64,000 nucleotides of DNA, taken from positions 123,329-187,328 of the forward strand of contig DATGLS010000004.1 in NCBI GenBank assembly GCA_035293985.1, in the 5' to 3' direction. Positions 1 to 9,200 of this stretch are shown here, one piece after another (the first letter of the stretch is position 1; every line of letters begins with the position of its first letter). Below the pieces are notes generated by a model that was given only the letters and a program-made list of their open reading frames with translations, ran no database searches and was not told the origin of the DNA. This DNA comes from JAVDCA01 sp035293985. GTDB taxonomy: Bacteria > Pseudomonadota > Alphaproteobacteria > Rhizobiales > Xanthobacteraceae. Both the position numbers and the translations under genes were made by a program.

Positions 1-807
1 ATCTCGTTTGCGCCGGCCTGGCACGACCTCACCTACGTCACTGCCGCGCCGTTCGCGATCAGCCTCGTCTTCGTGATGTATTCCTACTCGGGTTGGAATG
101 CCGCGACCTACATCGCGGGCGAGATCCGCGACCCGCAGCGCAGCCTGCCGCGCGCGCTGATCACCGGGACCGTGATCGTGCTGGTGCTGTACGTCGCGCT
201 CAACGCCGTCTTGCTGCGCGTTGCGCCGATCGACAAGCTCACGGGCCAGCTCGACGTCGCGGTGGTCGCGGGCCGCCATATCTTCGGCGACGCCGGCGGA
301 CGCGCCGTCGGCGCGCTGATCTGCCTCGGCCTCATCTCGTCGATCAGCGCGATGACGTGGATCGGCCCGCGCGTGACCATGACGATGGGCGAGGACGTGC
401 CGGTGCTGCGCATCTTTGCGCGCAAGACGAAGAATGGCGTGCCCGCCTGGGCGATCCTCTTTCAGCTGCTCGTCGTCAACGTGATGCTGTTGACGAACAG
501 CTTCGAGGCAATCGTCAACTTCATCGGATTCAGCCTCACGGCGTGCTCGTTCCTCGCCGTGCTCGGCGTCATCAAGCTGCGCATCACCCGTCCCGACCTG
601 CCGCGGCCCTACCGCGCCTTCGGTTATCCGGTGACGCCGGCGATCTTCCTCGCCGTCACCGGCTTCATGCTCTACTACCTGATCGTCGACCGCCCGAAGG
701 AGTCGCTGGCCGGCGTTGCGATCATGCTCACCGGGCTCGCGCTCTACGCCGCGTCCCACCTCAAAACGCCCTCCTCGAATGCCTTGCAAAATGTCAATCG
801 CGCCTGA
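1..807 (+). CDS. APC-family amino acid permease, C-terminal part (cut by window start)
   Basis: The frame is open from the first base and encodes about 268 residues. It is almost entirely hydrophobic, with roughly seven membrane segments visible, short charged loops and a motif (SYSGWNAATYIAGEIRDPQR) typical of the APC superfamily of amino acid/polyamine permeases, where the aromatic/Gly segment precedes the conserved E-(I/V)-x-x-P loop. It would import or exchange an amino acid across the inner membrane; the substrate cannot be deduced. The N-terminal half lies outside the window. Its last 17 bases overlap the start of the next gene, so the two are probably co-transcribed. Confidence 0.85.
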   Translation: MSFAPAWHDLTYVTAAPFAISLVFVMYSYSGWNAATYIAGEIRDPQRSLPRALITGTVIVLVLYVALNAVLLRVAPIDKLTGQLDVAVVAGRHIFGDAGGRAVGALICLGLISSISAMTWIGPRVTMTMGEDVPVLRIFARKTKNGVPAWAILFQLLVVNVMLLTNSFEAIVNFIGFSLTACSFLAVLGVIKLRITRPDLPRPYRAFGYPVTPAIFLAVTGFMLYYLIVDRPKESLAGVAIMLTGLALYAASHLKTPSSNALQNVNRA

Positions 808-2248
808 CCTCGCCTCCCCGTCGGCCCGCCTGCCCCGCCATGCCGCCATCGCCGCCGTCATCGCGGGATTGATGCTGCTCGGCGCGCCGTCCGCGCGCAG
901 CGTCGAAAGCGGCAGCCCGATCTCGGCCGCGCCCCCGGCCAACGCGGCGCCGACCGTGACGGCACCCGCGGTCGCGCCGCCCGCGGCGCCGAGCCCGACC
1001 GCCGCACCGAACGGGACCGAGGCGGCGCAATCCGCGCCCGCCCCGGCTGTGCCGACGGTCGCGGCGCCGCAAGCGCCGGCGGCCGCGGTGCCCGCGGTGG
1101 CGGCACCGCAAGCGCCCGCCGCACCGACCGCGCCCACCGTGGCCGCCCCGCAGGCACCCGCGGCACCGGCTGCGCCGCGCACGGTGACAGCCGAGGCGGC
1201 GGCCGGCGGCGTCAACAATCAAACGGCGCGCTATCTCGCGGGCCTTGCGCCCGCGCCCGGCTCGCCGATCGCGGCGCTGGCGAACGAGGCCGGCTGGCGC
1301 GAGCACGCGCGGTTCTTCGACCATGCCTTCGGCGAGCTCGAGCGCACGCAGCTCACGAAAATCCGCGCTTGGTCGAAGGCGCAGCTGCATTCGCGCCGGC
1401 CGACCCTGTTCTACATGTTCAGCGGGCCCGACTATCTGTATGCCGACGCATTCTTTCCCGACGCGTCGACCTATGTGCTCGCCGGACTCGAGCCGGTCGG
1501 CCAGATTCCCGACCTCATGCGAATGCGCGGCTCGCTCGGCCCGGCGCTACGCAGCATGGCGACGTCGATGCACTCAGTGCTCAATTTCAGCTTCTTCAAG
1601 ACGCACGACATGCGCGCGGAGCTCTCGGCCGGCCGGCTCGGCGGAACCACGCCCATCCTGCTGGTGTTTCTCGCCCGCGCCGGCAAGACCGTGCATGGAA
1701 TCGAGCTGGTCGCGCTCGACGCCGAAGGCGGCGAGCATGCCGAGTCCGAGCACATCAAGAGCGGCGCGCACGGCGTCAAGATCGTGTTCAGCGGCGGCGA
1801 CGGCCGGCTGCAGACGCTTTATTACTTCAGCACCAATCTGGCCGACGACGGCTTCCCGCGCAGCGGCTTCATGCAGTTCTGCGACAAGCTCGCGCCGGGC
1901 GACAGCCTGATCAAGAGCGCGTCCTACCTGATGCACGGTCACGGCTTCACCAAGGTGCGTGAATTCCTGGTCACCCACAGCGCCGCGTTGCTCGAGGACG
2001 ACTCCGGCATCCCGCTCGCGTATTTCGATCGCAAGAAATGGGGTCTCAAGCCGTTCGGCCGCTACATCGAGCCGCTCGGCATCTTCCCCAACACCTACCA
2101 GCCCAAGCTCGCCGAGCTTTTCCGCAAGAGCGCGACGCCGATCAATTTCGGCATCGGCTACCGCTGGCGGCCGAACGAGTCGAACCTGCTCCTCGCCGTT
2201 CGCGAGGATGCGACCGGCGTCGCCGGCGTATCGGCGACGCCGCGCTAG
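791..2248 (+). CDS. Membrane-anchored Ala/Pro-rich protein of unknown function
   Basis: 485 residues. I chose the ATG at 791, which overlaps the permease stop and precedes one hydrophobic segment at about residues 16-35, a signal anchor or signal peptide. Residues about 40-145 are a low-complexity Ala/Pro linker with repeated VAAPQAPAA-type units. A folded domain follows (about 155-480) with conserved-looking blocks such as RPTLFYMFSGPDYLYAD, VLAGLEPVG, FFKTHDM and IEPLGIFPNTY. I do not recognise the domain. The layout (anchor, flexible spacer, globular domain) suggests a periplasmic or surface role. A decayed copy of its C-terminal block lies at 3150-3240. Confidence 0.8.
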   Translation: MSIAPDLASPSARLPRHAAIAAVIAGLMLLGAPSARSVESGSPISAAPPANAAPTVTAPAVAPPAAPSPTAAPNGTEAAQSAPAPAVPTVAAPQAPAAAVPAVAAPQAPAAPTAPTVAAPQAPAAPAAPRTVTAEAAAGGVNNQTARYLAGLAPAPGSPIAALANEAGWREHARFFDHAFGELERTQLTKIRAWSKAQLHSRRPTLFYMFSGPDYLYADAFFPDASTYVLAGLEPVGQIPDLMRMRGSLGPALRSMATSMHSVLNFSFFKTHDMRAELSAGRLGGTTPILLVFLARAGKTVHGIELVALDAEGGEHAESEHIKSGAHGVKIVFSGGDGRLQTLYYFSTNLADDGFPRSGFMQFCDKLAPGDSLIKSASYLMHGHGFTKVREFLVTHSAALLEDDSGIPLAYFDRKKWGLKPFGRYIEPLGIFPNTYQPKLAELFRKSATPINFGIGYRWRPNESNLLLAVREDATGVAGVSATPR

Positions 2249-2311
2249 ACATCGCGCGAGCCGCGGGCGTGCGGTATCATCCTGGCGCCGCGCATACATC
2301 GCGCGGTCCGC

Positions 2312-2336
2312 GGAACGACTCACATCCGCCGCAGTT
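2312..2336 (+). promoter_or_regulatory. Candidate EcfG-type promoter (GGAAC-N16-AGTT)
   Basis: GGAAC at 2312-2316 is followed after 16 bases by AGTT at 2333-2336. The alphaproteobacterial general-stress sigma factor EcfG reads GGAAC-N16/17-cGTT; here the least conserved C of the -10 box is A. It lies 70 bases before the SGNH-like gene. A TTAAC half-site follows immediately (2345-2349). It is a weaker match than the two perfect sites at 39865 and 59363. Confidence 0.35.
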
Positions 2337-2405
2337 TAAAACTCGTTAACCATGCGGCTTCTAGAGTTTGCGGCCCGGTTGAGCATCTGATCGGAGCGTG
2401 CGGGT

Positions 2406-3146
2406 TTGACGGCGATTCGCGCCCTTGTGGGCACCACATGCGTGCTGGGCTGCTGCGTGCTGGGCGGCGCGTTGGCGAGCGCACATGCGGGCAACGCCAT
2501 CGTGCTCGGCGACAGCCTCGGCGTCGGGCTCGCCGAGGTGTCGCATCTGCCGAACTTCGCGCATATCAGCGTGCATATCCGCGGACCGAAGGCGCTCGAG
2601 CAGATCCGCCGCGCACCCGCCGGCGTCACCGCTTTCGTGGTGCTCGGCACCAATGACGCCAACGGCTCGATCGACCGTCTCGACAAGAGCATCGACGCCA
2701 TCCTCGATGCCGCGCAGAAGAAGCACATGCGGCTCATCTGGATCGGACCGCCCTGCGTGAAGCAGTCGTGGGACACGCGCTCGCGCAAGCTCGACGAGAT
2801 GCTGGCCGCGAAGCTGCCCCCACGTGGCGTTCTCTACGTGCCGATGCGCGATCAGGCATTCTGCACCGCCGGCCTGCACGAGCCCGACGGCGTGCATCTC
2901 AAGACCAAGGGCTACATCTATATGTGGGACAAGGCGCGCCGCATCGCCGGCCTGGACGGTCCGGCTCCGCTCGCGACCGCCTCGGTTGGGGCCGCCACAC
3001 CGGCGCCCCCCGCGAATCAGGGGCTGCCCGCCCCCGCCGCACCGTTTGCGCTCGCGAGCACGCCCGGTGCGAGCAATGGTTGGCAGGAGCCCAAAATCTA
3101 CGTTCTCCACGTGAAGCGCGGCGCCCCGACGGCCAACAGGAATTGA
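2406..3146 (+). CDS. Secreted SGNH/GDSL-type hydrolase-like protein
   Basis: 246 residues from a TTG start with a GGAG ribosome site nine bases upstream. Residues about 1-28 form a signal peptide with Cys residues in its core. The mature part carries the SGNH blocks: GDSLGVG (block I, catalytic Ser) at about residue 36, LGTNDAN (block III-type G-x-N-D) at about 80, and DGVHL (block V D-x-x-H) near 165. Members are periplasmic esterases or acetyl-transfer enzymes acting on lipids or polysaccharides; the substrate is unknown. The tail (about 185-246) is Ala/Pro-rich. The neighbours on both sides are also exported proteins. Confidence 0.75.
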   Translation: MTAIRALVGTTCVLGCCVLGGALASAHAGNAIVLGDSLGVGLAEVSHLPNFAHISVHIRGPKALEQIRRAPAGVTAFVVLGTNDANGSIDRLDKSIDAILDAAQKKHMRLIWIGPPCVKQSWDTRSRKLDEMLAAKLPPRGVLYVPMRDQAFCTAGLHEPDGVHLKTKGYIYMWDKARRIAGLDGPAPLATASVGAATPAPPANQGLPAPAAPFALASTPGASNGWQEPKIYVLHVKRGAPTANRN

Positions 3147-3149
3147 TTG

Positions 3150-3240
3150 GTCGCGCTCCATGTGATCGAGCCGCTCTGCATCTTTCCCGAGACTTGCGAG
3201 CGCAAGCTCGCGCACCTGTTCAAGACGAGCGCACCCTGTC
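3150..3240 (+). pseudogene. Decayed fragment of a paralogue of the 791-2248 gene
   Basis: Directly after the SGNH gene stop, and in the same frame, the translation contains IEPLCIFPETCERKLAHLF. This aligns with IEPLGIFPNTYQPKLAELF near the C-terminus of the upstream 485-residue protein; about 15 of 24 positions are identical and the DNA is similar too. There is no start codon and no flanking homology that I can see, so this is the residue of a duplication or of a lost fusion partner. Confidence 0.65.
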
Positions 3241-3604
3241 GGCGTGCCGGAGCCGTGCGCGAGAGCGTTGGTTAGCGTTGCGTTAACCACAATCCGGCGA
3301 CAATGAACGACCGTCGCAGGCCGGGCGGTTGCGCGCGCTTTTTGTCAGGCCCCCGAGACCTCGCCGACGGGTCGGGCCCGCGATCCTCGCTATCTGAATA
3401 CCATTAAGCGCTCGCTCGCCCAACCCCACCATGTGACATGGTTCATGCAATCGAGACATCATGCCAATTGGATCAAATAGATAGGAGGATATCCTCGTCC
3501 AAGTTCGGCGACCCTCGGTTTCGCAGTTTTCTCGCAAATGCTCGGCCGCAAACTTGCCGCCATTGGGGAACACAAGGTTAAATGGGAAGGGGGGTTCTTA
3601 GTTA
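3241..3604. other. Intergenic region with a CtrA-like site and a small palindrome
   Basis: No convincing gene lies here. TTAG-N7-TTAAC at 3272-3287 resembles a CtrA box with one mismatch. A perfect 12-base palindrome (GAGGATATCCTC) sits at 3485-3496. A purine-rich ribosome site (GGGAAGGGGGG) ends ten bases before the ATG at 3605. The minus-strand frame across this region has no recognisable protein features. Confidence 0.5.
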
Positions 3605-4987
3605 ATGTCGCTTGGGCCAACTGTGGCGTTGGTGGCCACCGGCCTCGCCTTCGCGGGCGGGACCGCGTACGTGTCGCTGATGCACGTGAGCTCGCACGCG
3701 CCGGGTGAGGCGCGCGTGCTCGAGCGCCCGTCGAGGTCGTCCGCGCCCTCGATTCGTCAGCTCCCCGCCTATCTCGACGCGGCGTTCGCCAACCTGCGCC
3801 CCGTCATGCGCCCGGCACCGATGATGACCGCGAGCCTCGGGCCGCAGCCGACCTTCGCGGCGCGCTTCGCCGGCGTCGTCACCGACGTCTACGCCACCAG
3901 CAGCAGCACGCAGCTCGCGGCGGCGCCACCGCCGACGCGCTCGCTCGCGCGGCCGCAGACGCGGGTCGCCAAGGTGACGGCGGCGCCGGTGCCGATGCCG
4001 CGGATCCGCGCCGCCGCGCTGCGCATGGACGAGCGCGCGCCGGCGATCCAACCGAGATCGTACCAGGTCGCGAGCTACGCGCCGACCCGCGACGACAGGG
4101 TGGATGCCCCGCCATTCACGCTCCGCTCCGACATCCACGTGCCGCCGCTAGAAAAGGCCGAGACCACGCTCGAGCCGTTCGAGAATGCGCCCTTCCCGGT
4201 GCGCACGGCGTCGACCACCGGCAGCGAGTCCGTGCGCATCCATTTCCGCAGCAAGGTGACCTGGGAGAAAGGCGCCTTCAGCGACCCGCGCGTTCTGCTG
4301 CACATCCCGAAGGGCTTCGATCCGAACAAGCCCGCCGTGATGGTGGTGTTCTTCCACGGCCACGGCGCGACGCTCACGCGCGACGTGCTCAACCGCCAGG
4401 AAGTGCCGCTGCAGATTTCCGAGTCGCACGCCAATGCGGTGCTGGTGGCGCCGCAGCTCGCCTATGACGCCCGCAGCTCCAACCCCGGCAACCTGTGGGA
4501 GCCCGGCGCCTTCGCCCGCATGGTGCGCGAGGCGGGCGAGCGGCTCACCCGCCTCTACGGCGACCCGCGCGTCGGGCGTACCTTCGCCAACATGCCGATC
4601 ATCATCGTCGCCTACAGCGGCGGGTATCTGTCGGCCGCGACCAGCATCGAGCGAGGCGGTCTGAAGACCCGCATCCAGGGCGTCGTGCTGCTCGATGCGC
4701 TCTATGGCGAGCTCGACGGCTTCTCGAGCTGGATCCGCAACAACCGCTCCGGCTTCTTCGTCAGCTCGTGGACGCATTCGACCCAGCGGCGCAACGCCCA
4801 GCTCGAGGAGATGCTCGCCAGCCACGACGTGAGCTACGGCCACGCCCTGGCGATGAACCGGCTAGACGGCAAGGTCGTGTTCGTGCCGGGCGAGGATGGC
4901 ATCCGCCACCGCGATTTCGTCAATCACGCCTGGGCCGACAAGCCGATCAAGGACATTTTGGATCGATTGCCGGAATATCGGCTGTAG
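3605..4987 (+). CDS. Membrane-anchored alpha/beta-hydrolase-like protein
   Basis: 460 residues. An N-terminal hydrophobic segment (about 5-27) is followed by a poorly conserved Pro/Ala/Arg-rich stretch to about residue 195, then a hydrolase domain. This domain shows an oxyanion-type loop HGHGA starting at His251 after a hydrophobic strand, a nucleophile-elbow-like AYSGGY with Ser338, a VVLLDALYG strand, and a C-terminal HRDFVNHAW that can supply the catalytic His. It is probably an anchored periplasmic esterase or peptidase-like enzyme; the substrate is unknown. It follows the other exported proteins of this cluster but has its own upstream region of about 320 bases. Confidence 0.7.
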   Translation: MSLGPTVALVATGLAFAGGTAYVSLMHVSSHAPGEARVLERPSRSSAPSIRQLPAYLDAAFANLRPVMRPAPMMTASLGPQPTFAARFAGVVTDVYATSSSTQLAAAPPPTRSLARPQTRVAKVTAAPVPMPRIRAAALRMDERAPAIQPRSYQVASYAPTRDDRVDAPPFTLRSDIHVPPLEKAETTLEPFENAPFPVRTASTTGSESVRIHFRSKVTWEKGAFSDPRVLLHIPKGFDPNKPAVMVVFFHGHGATLTRDVLNRQEVPLQISESHANAVLVAPQLAYDARSSNPGNLWEPGAFARMVREAGERLTRLYGDPRVGRTFANMPIIIVAYSGGYLSAATSIERGGLKTRIQGVVLLDALYGELDGFSSWIRNNRSGFFVSSWTHSTQRRNAQLEEMLASHDVSYGHALAMNRLDGKVVFVPGEDGIRHRDFVNHAWADKPIKDILDRLPEYRL

Positions 4988-5000
4988 GGATTTCCCGCTT

Positions 5001-5092
5001 CGTAGCCCGCATGGAGCGAAGCGCAATGCGGGACGGCCTTCCCCAGGTTACGGCGCGGAACCTGTCATCGGGCGGCGCTTCATCCAGGCTAC
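5001..5092. repeat. Extragenic palindromic repeat, copy 1
   Basis: It begins GTAGCCCGCATGGAGCGAAG, continues with an AATGCGGG block, and ends with GTTACG and ATCCAGGCTAC. Related copies occur at 61208-61288 and 61974-62026. The element lies between two convergently arranged genes (stops at 4987 and 5100) and its arms can pair, as is usual for dispersed REP-like elements in Bradyrhizobium-type genomes. Confidence 0.6.
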
Positions 5093-5099
5093 CTCCCGC

Positions 5100-6197
5100 T
5101 CAATGCTCCGCCGCCGCCGCGCGCTCGCGCAGACGGTAGAACTGCATCGCCTTCCTCGCCGTGTCCTGCTGCAGCCGCGCGAACGTCGCGCAGCATTGGT
5201 CGAGCTGCGGCGTCGAGCTGCCGTTGACGCCGGCCTGCAGCAGCAGCAGCGCTCTGGCGCAGTCCCAGCCGAGCCCGATCGCCTTGGCAAGGACGAGAAT
5301 CTGCTCGGTCTTGCGGTTGGTGATCGCGCGCTCGACCATGCCGATCGGGAGATCGGCCATGAAGGACAGCGCGATGGTCGTCTCGTCGAAGCGCGCTTCG
5401 CCCGCGAACGTCATCAACGCGGCCTCGTCGAGACGGCCTGCTTGCCGCAGCGCCAGCACGCGCGTGCGCGCCGACGCGTAGGCCGCGGAGCCTTCGCGCA
5501 TGCCGGTCTGGAGGCGCCTCGAGGCCTGGGCGACGACGTCGTGCAGCGCGCCGCCCTTGCCGCCGCCGGCCGCCTCGAGCTTGAGGCGCACGGCTTCCGA
5601 CGCCTGGGTGAACATGGCGAGCAGGTGCTCGCGCGGGATTTCCGGCCGCACCCAGACCACGAGTGCGAGCTCGCCGTCGCGCTCGGCGCGCTGCACCAGC
5701 TTGGCGTAGCCGAACTGGGAGAACTTGGCGCCCTCGTTGGCGGCCGTGCTGACCGCGACCTCGCGGTCGCCGCGCACGACCAGCACGTCGGTCACGGCTT
5801 CCGGCAAGGTTGCGCGGCGCGAGATCGCCAGCAGATGCTGCTGGCTCTTGCTGCTCGCGCTCTCGACCAGCGTCGCCTCGTCGAGCGCGGTGGATTGCGC
5901 CAGCACCGGGCCGGCGACCTCGATGGCGTCGTCGAGCGCGAGGTCGCGCATGACGCGCGGCGGCGGCGCCGTGCTGACGGCGAGCCGCGCCCCGAAGGTG
6001 GCGCGCGCCGCGACGTCGATCTCCTCGACCAGGCGGCCGAGCACGTCGTCGAACAGCGAGAGCTGCTCCGGCGAGAAAGTGCCGGCGCCGGCGATGAAGA
6101 GGTCGGTCACCCGCCGCAGCGTCTCGGCGCGGTAGTGAATGTCCTTCTGCGCGACTGCTTCCTCGAGCTGCTCGAGCAAACTTTGCTGCTGGTTCAT
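5100..6197 (-). CDS. DUF2336 family protein
   Basis: 365 residues, taking the MNQQQ start at 6197 rather than an upstream in-frame codon that would reach into the neighbouring gene. It is all-helical and Ala/Leu/Arg-rich with no signal peptide or membrane segment; spaced helical repeats such as RRATLPEAVTDVLVVRGD and RLDEAALMTFAGEARFDE are typical of DUF2336, a family common in Rhizobiales with no established function. It starts 37 bases after the GGDEF-EAL gene on the same strand, so it is probably co-transcribed and may act with that c-di-GMP protein; this link is inferred from position only. Confidence 0.8.
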   Translation of the reverse strand: MNQQQSLLEQLEEAVAQKDIHYRAETLRRVTDLFIAGAGTFSPEQLSLFDDVLGRLVEEIDVAARATFGARLAVSTAPPPRVMRDLALDDAIEVAGPVLAQSTALDEATLVESASSKSQQHLLAISRRATLPEAVTDVLVVRGDREVAVSTAANEGAKFSQFGYAKLVQRAERDGELALVVWVRPEIPREHLLAMFTQASEAVRLKLEAAGGGKGGALHDVVAQASRRLQTGMREGSAAYASARTRVLALRQAGRLDEAALMTFAGEARFDETTIALSFMADLPIGMVERAITNRKTEQILVLAKAIGLGWDCARALLLLQAGVNGSSTPQLDQCCATFARLQQDTARKAMQFYRLRERAAAAEH

Positions 6198-6234
6198 CGC
6201 GACCCTGGTTCTCCGTCTCGATTTTTGCAGCAAC

Positions 6235-9200
6235 TCACGCGGCGCTCGCCCGCGCGCTGTCCTCGTGGTGGAACAGCTCGGGATCGATGGGCGAGAAGCG
6301 CAGCTCCGCCGCCGGGCATGGCCGGCAGAACAGGTAGCCCTGCACGAAGTTGACGCCTGCCGCGCGCAGCATATCGTACTGGTCCTCGGTCTCGACGCCT
6401 TCCGCCGTGGTGGCGATGTCGAGCCCGCGCGCCAGCGTGAGCACCGAGGCGATGACGGCGGCGCATTCGGCGCGCGCGATCAGCCCTTGTGTGAACGACT
6501 TGTCGATCTTGATCTTGTCGACCGGGAACTTGGTGAGATAGCCGAGCGAGGAGTAGCCGGTGCCGAAATCGTCGAGCACGATGGCGACGCCGATGTTCTT
6601 GAGCTGCTGCAGCAGCGTCGCGTAGTTCGCCTCGTTCTCGAGCAGCACCGACTCGGTGATCTCGACCTCGAGCCGCTCCGGCGGCAGGCCGGACTCGACC
6701 AACGCGCACAGGATGATGTCGAACAGGTCGCCCTTGCGGAACTGCATCGACGACAGGTTGACGGCGACCTTGACGTGGTCGGGCCATGCGGCCGCGTCGG
6801 TGCACGCCTTCTGCAGGATCCAGCCGCCGAGCTGGACGATCAGCCCGGTGTCCTCGGCAAGCGGAATGAAGCGGTCGGGCGGGACCAGCCCCTTCTGGGG
6901 ATGACGCCAACGCACCAGCGCCTCGGCGCCACGCATCGCGCGCGTCTCGGCATCGTACATCGGCTGATAGAACAGCTCGAACTCGTTGCGCGCGATGCCT
7001 TCGCGCATCTCGTTCTCAAGCTGATGGCGGGCATCGGCTTCCGCCGTCATGTTGGCATCGAAGAAGTTGAATCCGTTGCGCCCTTGCGACTTGGTGCGAT
7101 AAAGCGCGAGGTCGGCCTTCTTGATCAGGTCATCGGGATCGACGCCGTCCTGCGGCGCGAGCGCGATGCCGATGCTGGTGCCGATCGTCACGCGGCGGCC
7201 CTCGAGCTCGAACGGCCGCGCGACCACCTCGTTGATGCGCACCGCCAGCATGATCGCGCTGTCGCGCTGGTGCGTCTCGCCGCCCTGCAGGATCGCGAAC
7301 TCGTCGCCGCCGAGGCGCGCCAGCACGTCGGTCTCGCGCAGCGAGGAGCGCAGGCGCTGCGCCATCTCCTTGAGGAGCGCGTCACCGGCCGGATGGCCGA
7401 GCGAGTCGTTGACGTCCTTGAAGCGGTCGAGGTCGAGCATGAACACCGAGAACGCCTCGCCGCGGCGGCGCAGGCGGGCGCCCGCCTCCTCGATCTTCTC
7501 CATGAAGAAGGTGCGGTTGGCGAGGCCGGTGAGCAGGTCATGATGCGCCATGAACGCGACCTTGGCCTCGCTCTGACGGCGGTCGGTGATGTCCTCATGC
7601 GTGGTGAGCACGCTGCCGTCCGGCAAGCGCAGGCGCTGGATCGAGACCACTCGCCCGCCGGCGTGGGTCTGGATGTCGGTCGCCTCCTCGAAGATGCGCC
7701 CGACGTACTCCTCCACGGTGCCGGTGTAGCTGCCGTTGGCGATGCGATATTCGACCAGCTGGCGGACCGTCAGGCCGGCACGGATCTGCTCCGCCGTCAG
7801 CCCGTAGATCTCGGCGAACCGGTTGTTGGCGACGACGATGCGCTGCTCGGCGTCGTACATGCACAGGCCCTGCGACATGTTGTTGAGCGCGGCGTCGAAG
7901 CGCATGTTGGCGCGGCGCAGCTCCTCGGACTTCTTGATCAGCCCTGCCTCGGCGAGCTTCTCCGCCGTCACGTCCTCGTGGATCGCGACCCAGCCGCCCT
8001 CCTCCATCGGCTGATGCGTGACCTGGATCATGCGCCCGTCGCGCAGCTCGTTGACGACGTGATAGGCCTTGGCCTCGGCGACCTCCTTGAGGCGCTGGTC
8101 GATGTACTCCTGCGCGTCGTCCGGGCTCATGCCGGCGGCGACGCGCGCCTCGAGCACCGCCCGCAGGGTCGTGCCCGGCCGCACCTGGTCGGCGGAGAGG
8201 TCGTACATTTCGCGATAGCGCGCGTTGCACACGATCAGTCGCTGATCGCCGTCGTACATGCACAGGCCGACCGGCAGGTTGGTGAGCGCCGCATCGAAGC
8301 GCAGATTGGCGCGCTCGAGAGCCTCGGATTTGGCGGTGACCTCGGCCTGGGTCCGCTTCTCCGCGGTGATGTCGTGATGGATGCCGACCCACCCGCCGTC
8401 GTGGGTCGGCTCCTGGTTGACCGCGATGATGCGGCCGTCCTGCATGTGATTGACCGCACGCGAAGACTTGCCGCCTAGGAGCTCGCGCAGCCGGCGCTCG
8501 ACGTAATCGGGCGCCGGCTCGAGGCCGGTGCCGTTGGCGGCGGACGCCGTGAGCAGCGCGCGCAGCGAGGTCCCGGGCCGCGTCTGCTCGCGGGTGAGGC
8601 CGTACATCTCGCGGTAGCGGCTGTTGCAGATGACGAGCCGCCCGGCCCGGTCGAACTGCGAGAGGCCGGCCGACATGGTCTCGAGCGTCAGCCAGAGCGT
8701 GCGCGACTTGTCGGCGTTGCGGCGCGTCTGCCGCATCAGCAGGAAGGTGCCGAGCAGGATGACGCCGACCACGAATGCCACCATCGGGCCGAACGTGCCG
8801 AGGTGGCGATACCAGGGAGCGAGCACCTCGGCCCGATTGAAGCTCACCAGCATCACCAGCGGCATGTGCGGCACCGCCGCATAGCCGGCGATGCGTTGCG
8901 TGTCGCCGTAATAGGCCTCGACCTCGTAGGCGCCGGTCGTGGCTTGCGGCAGATGGCGGGCGAACAGCTCGGCCTTGGCAAAGGACCGTCCGATGAACTC
9001 GGGCACCAACGGCTCGCGCGCGAGCAACACGCCCGAGCTGTGAAACAGCATCACGGCGCCGCCCTGGCCGAGATGGAGCGAACGGAAGATGTTGGCGAAG
9101 TACGAAACGTCGAGCGGGGCGAGCGCGATACCGGCGAAGCTGCCGTCCACGTTGTTGAGGCGACGCGAGGCCGCCACGATCCAGCTCCCGGCCTCCAGCG

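Noticed and set aside
3283..3573. Minus-strand frame of 96 codons
   Set aside because: Composition and codon use are not protein-like and it overlaps a CtrA-like site; no ribosome site.
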